Assembly (NCBI GenBank): GCA_934273135.1
Contig: CAKQSU010000043.1
Coordinates: 1-7,817 of the forward strand
Origin: an uncultured Clostridia bacterium
Lineage (GTDB): Bacteria; Bacillota; Clostridia; Christensenellales; Borkfalkiaceae
Direction: 5' to 3'
DNA length: 7,817 nt
Position 1 is the first letter of the stretch. Each line of letters starts with the position of its first letter. The position numbers and the translations under genes were made by a program. Of the stretch, positions 7,047-7,817 are shown one piece after another. A model generated the notes under the pieces. That model saw only the letters and a list, made by a program, of their open reading frames with translations, had not been told where the DNA came from and did no database searches.

Positions 7047-7817
7047 ATGGCTAAAAAACAATCATCTCCCGAACTTACTCAGGAGTTTAAAAAGACTCTC
7101 GAACAAACAAAGCTTATCAACGTCGAGGTCGATAACGAAATGAAACGTTCGTTTATAGCGTACGCTATGGCGGTCAACGTTTCGAGGGCTATTCCGGACG
7201 TTCGCGACGGTTTGAAGCCCGTACACAGAAGAATACTTTACTCGATGAACGAGATAGGTTTAACGCCCGATAAAGCGTACAAAAAGTGCGCCACAATCGT
7301 CGGTGACGTTCTCGGTAAATACCACCCGCACGGCGACAGCTCCGTTTACGACGCGCTCGTCCGCTTAGCGCAGGACTTTTCTATTAACCTTCCGCTCGTA
7401 GACGGTCACGGCAACTTCGGCTCGGTCGACGGCGACCCGCCCGCGGCTTACCGTTACACCGAAGCGCGTATGAGCAAGCTTGCGATGGAAATGCTTCGCG
7501 ACATCGACAAGGAAACGGTAGACTTCTACCCCAACTTCGACGACACGCGCATGCAGCCGACCGTTCTCCCCGCAAGATATCCTAACCTTCTCGTAAACGG
7601 CTCGGACGGTATAGCCGTCGGTATGGCTACCAATATCCCGCCGCACAACCTTAAAGAAGTAATAAACGGCACCATAGCCCTGATGGATAACCCCGACATC
7701 ACCATCGAGGAGCTTATGGAATACATTCCCGCCCCCGACTACCCCACGGGCGCGATACTTCTCGGCAGAGCCGGCATCAAGCAAGCGTACATGACGGGTA
7801 AGGGCGGTTACGTTCTC
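7047..7817 (+). CDS. gyrA: DNA gyrase subunit A, 3' end outside window
   Basis: The first 257 residues of the breakage-reunion subunit of gyrase are present; the frame is open to the right edge. AAAGGAG (7031-7037) is 9 bases upstream of the ATG. The N-terminus is about 15 residues longer than in Escherichia coli. Recognisable segments are [18 protein letters not shown] (47-64), [11 protein letters not shown] (92-102), [12 protein letters not shown] (119-130) and RYTEARM (136-142), where Y137 is the catalytic tyrosine that forms the DNA-phosphotyrosyl link. In the quinolone-resistance region the residues matching E. coli S83 and D87 are S98 and D102, the sensitive-type state. The sequence agrees with GyrA rather than ParC, consistent with a GyrB upstream. 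Confidence 0.96.
   Translation, partial: MAKKQSSPELTQEFKKTLEQTKLINVEVDNEMKRSFIAYAMAVNVSRAIPDVRDGLKPVHRRILYSMNEIGLTPDKAYKKCATIVGDVLGKYHPHGDSSVYDALVRLAQDFSINLPLVDGHGNFGSVDGDPPAAYRYTEARMSKLAMEMLRDIDKETVDFYPNFDDTRMQPTVLPARYPNLLVNGSDGIAVGMATNIPPHNLKEVINGTIALMDNPDITIEELMEYIPAPDYPTGAILLGRAGIKQAYMTGKGGYVL

Overview
This window looks like chromosome from a spore-forming member of the Bacillota, most likely a Clostridia lineage. The reasons are a YabP-YabQ-DivIC cluster in the order known from Bacillus and many Clostridia, AGGAG-type ribosome binding sites, moderate-to-low GC with A/T-rich intergenic DNA, and a GyrB-GyrA pair of Gram-positive type. No species can be named from the sequence alone.

Layout. 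At the left edge a minus-strand gene of unrecognised function (651 down to 1) runs out of the window. It is divergent from a plus-strand gene (766-1371) for a small lysine-rich protein with two Myb/SANT-like repeats, which ends at a good intrinsic terminator (1395-1423). Next come yabP (1469-1708), yabQ (1708 onward) and a divIC/ftsB-like gene (2084-2347). These are packed as a translationally coupled operon for late sporulation and division. The yabQ frame runs 161 bp into divIC, which is unusual.

From 2348 to 2956 there is about 600 bp without a credible gene. It is a composite array of intergenic repeats: two 118-bp copies differing at 5 positions, a diverged third copy, and a series of about 50-57-bp units. 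Nearly every module ends in CTGACAAG. Each large unit carries a 5-bp hairpin, and the two near-identical copies differ there by a paired A-T to G-C change.

After the repeats, a Ppx/GppA-family phosphatase gene (2957-3820) overlaps by 4 bp a gene (3817-4887) for a membrane protein with the HExxH and NxxP...DG signatures of M50/site-2 proteases plus a helical C-terminal domain. A terminator follows at 4904-4933. Then comes a 49-bp strictly alternating purine-pyrimidine tract (4953-5001), a good sigma-A promoter (5051-5079), complete gyrB (5117-7027) and the first 257 codons of gyrA (7047 to the right edge).

GyrB and GyrA form the A2B2 DNA gyrase. A supercoiling-sensitive (Z-DNA or cruciform prone) tract just upstream of this promoter is a notable arrangement. 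The most interesting items are the repeat array with its covarying hairpin, the alternating tract before gyrB, the yabQ/divIC overlap, and the Ppx-M50 gene pair.
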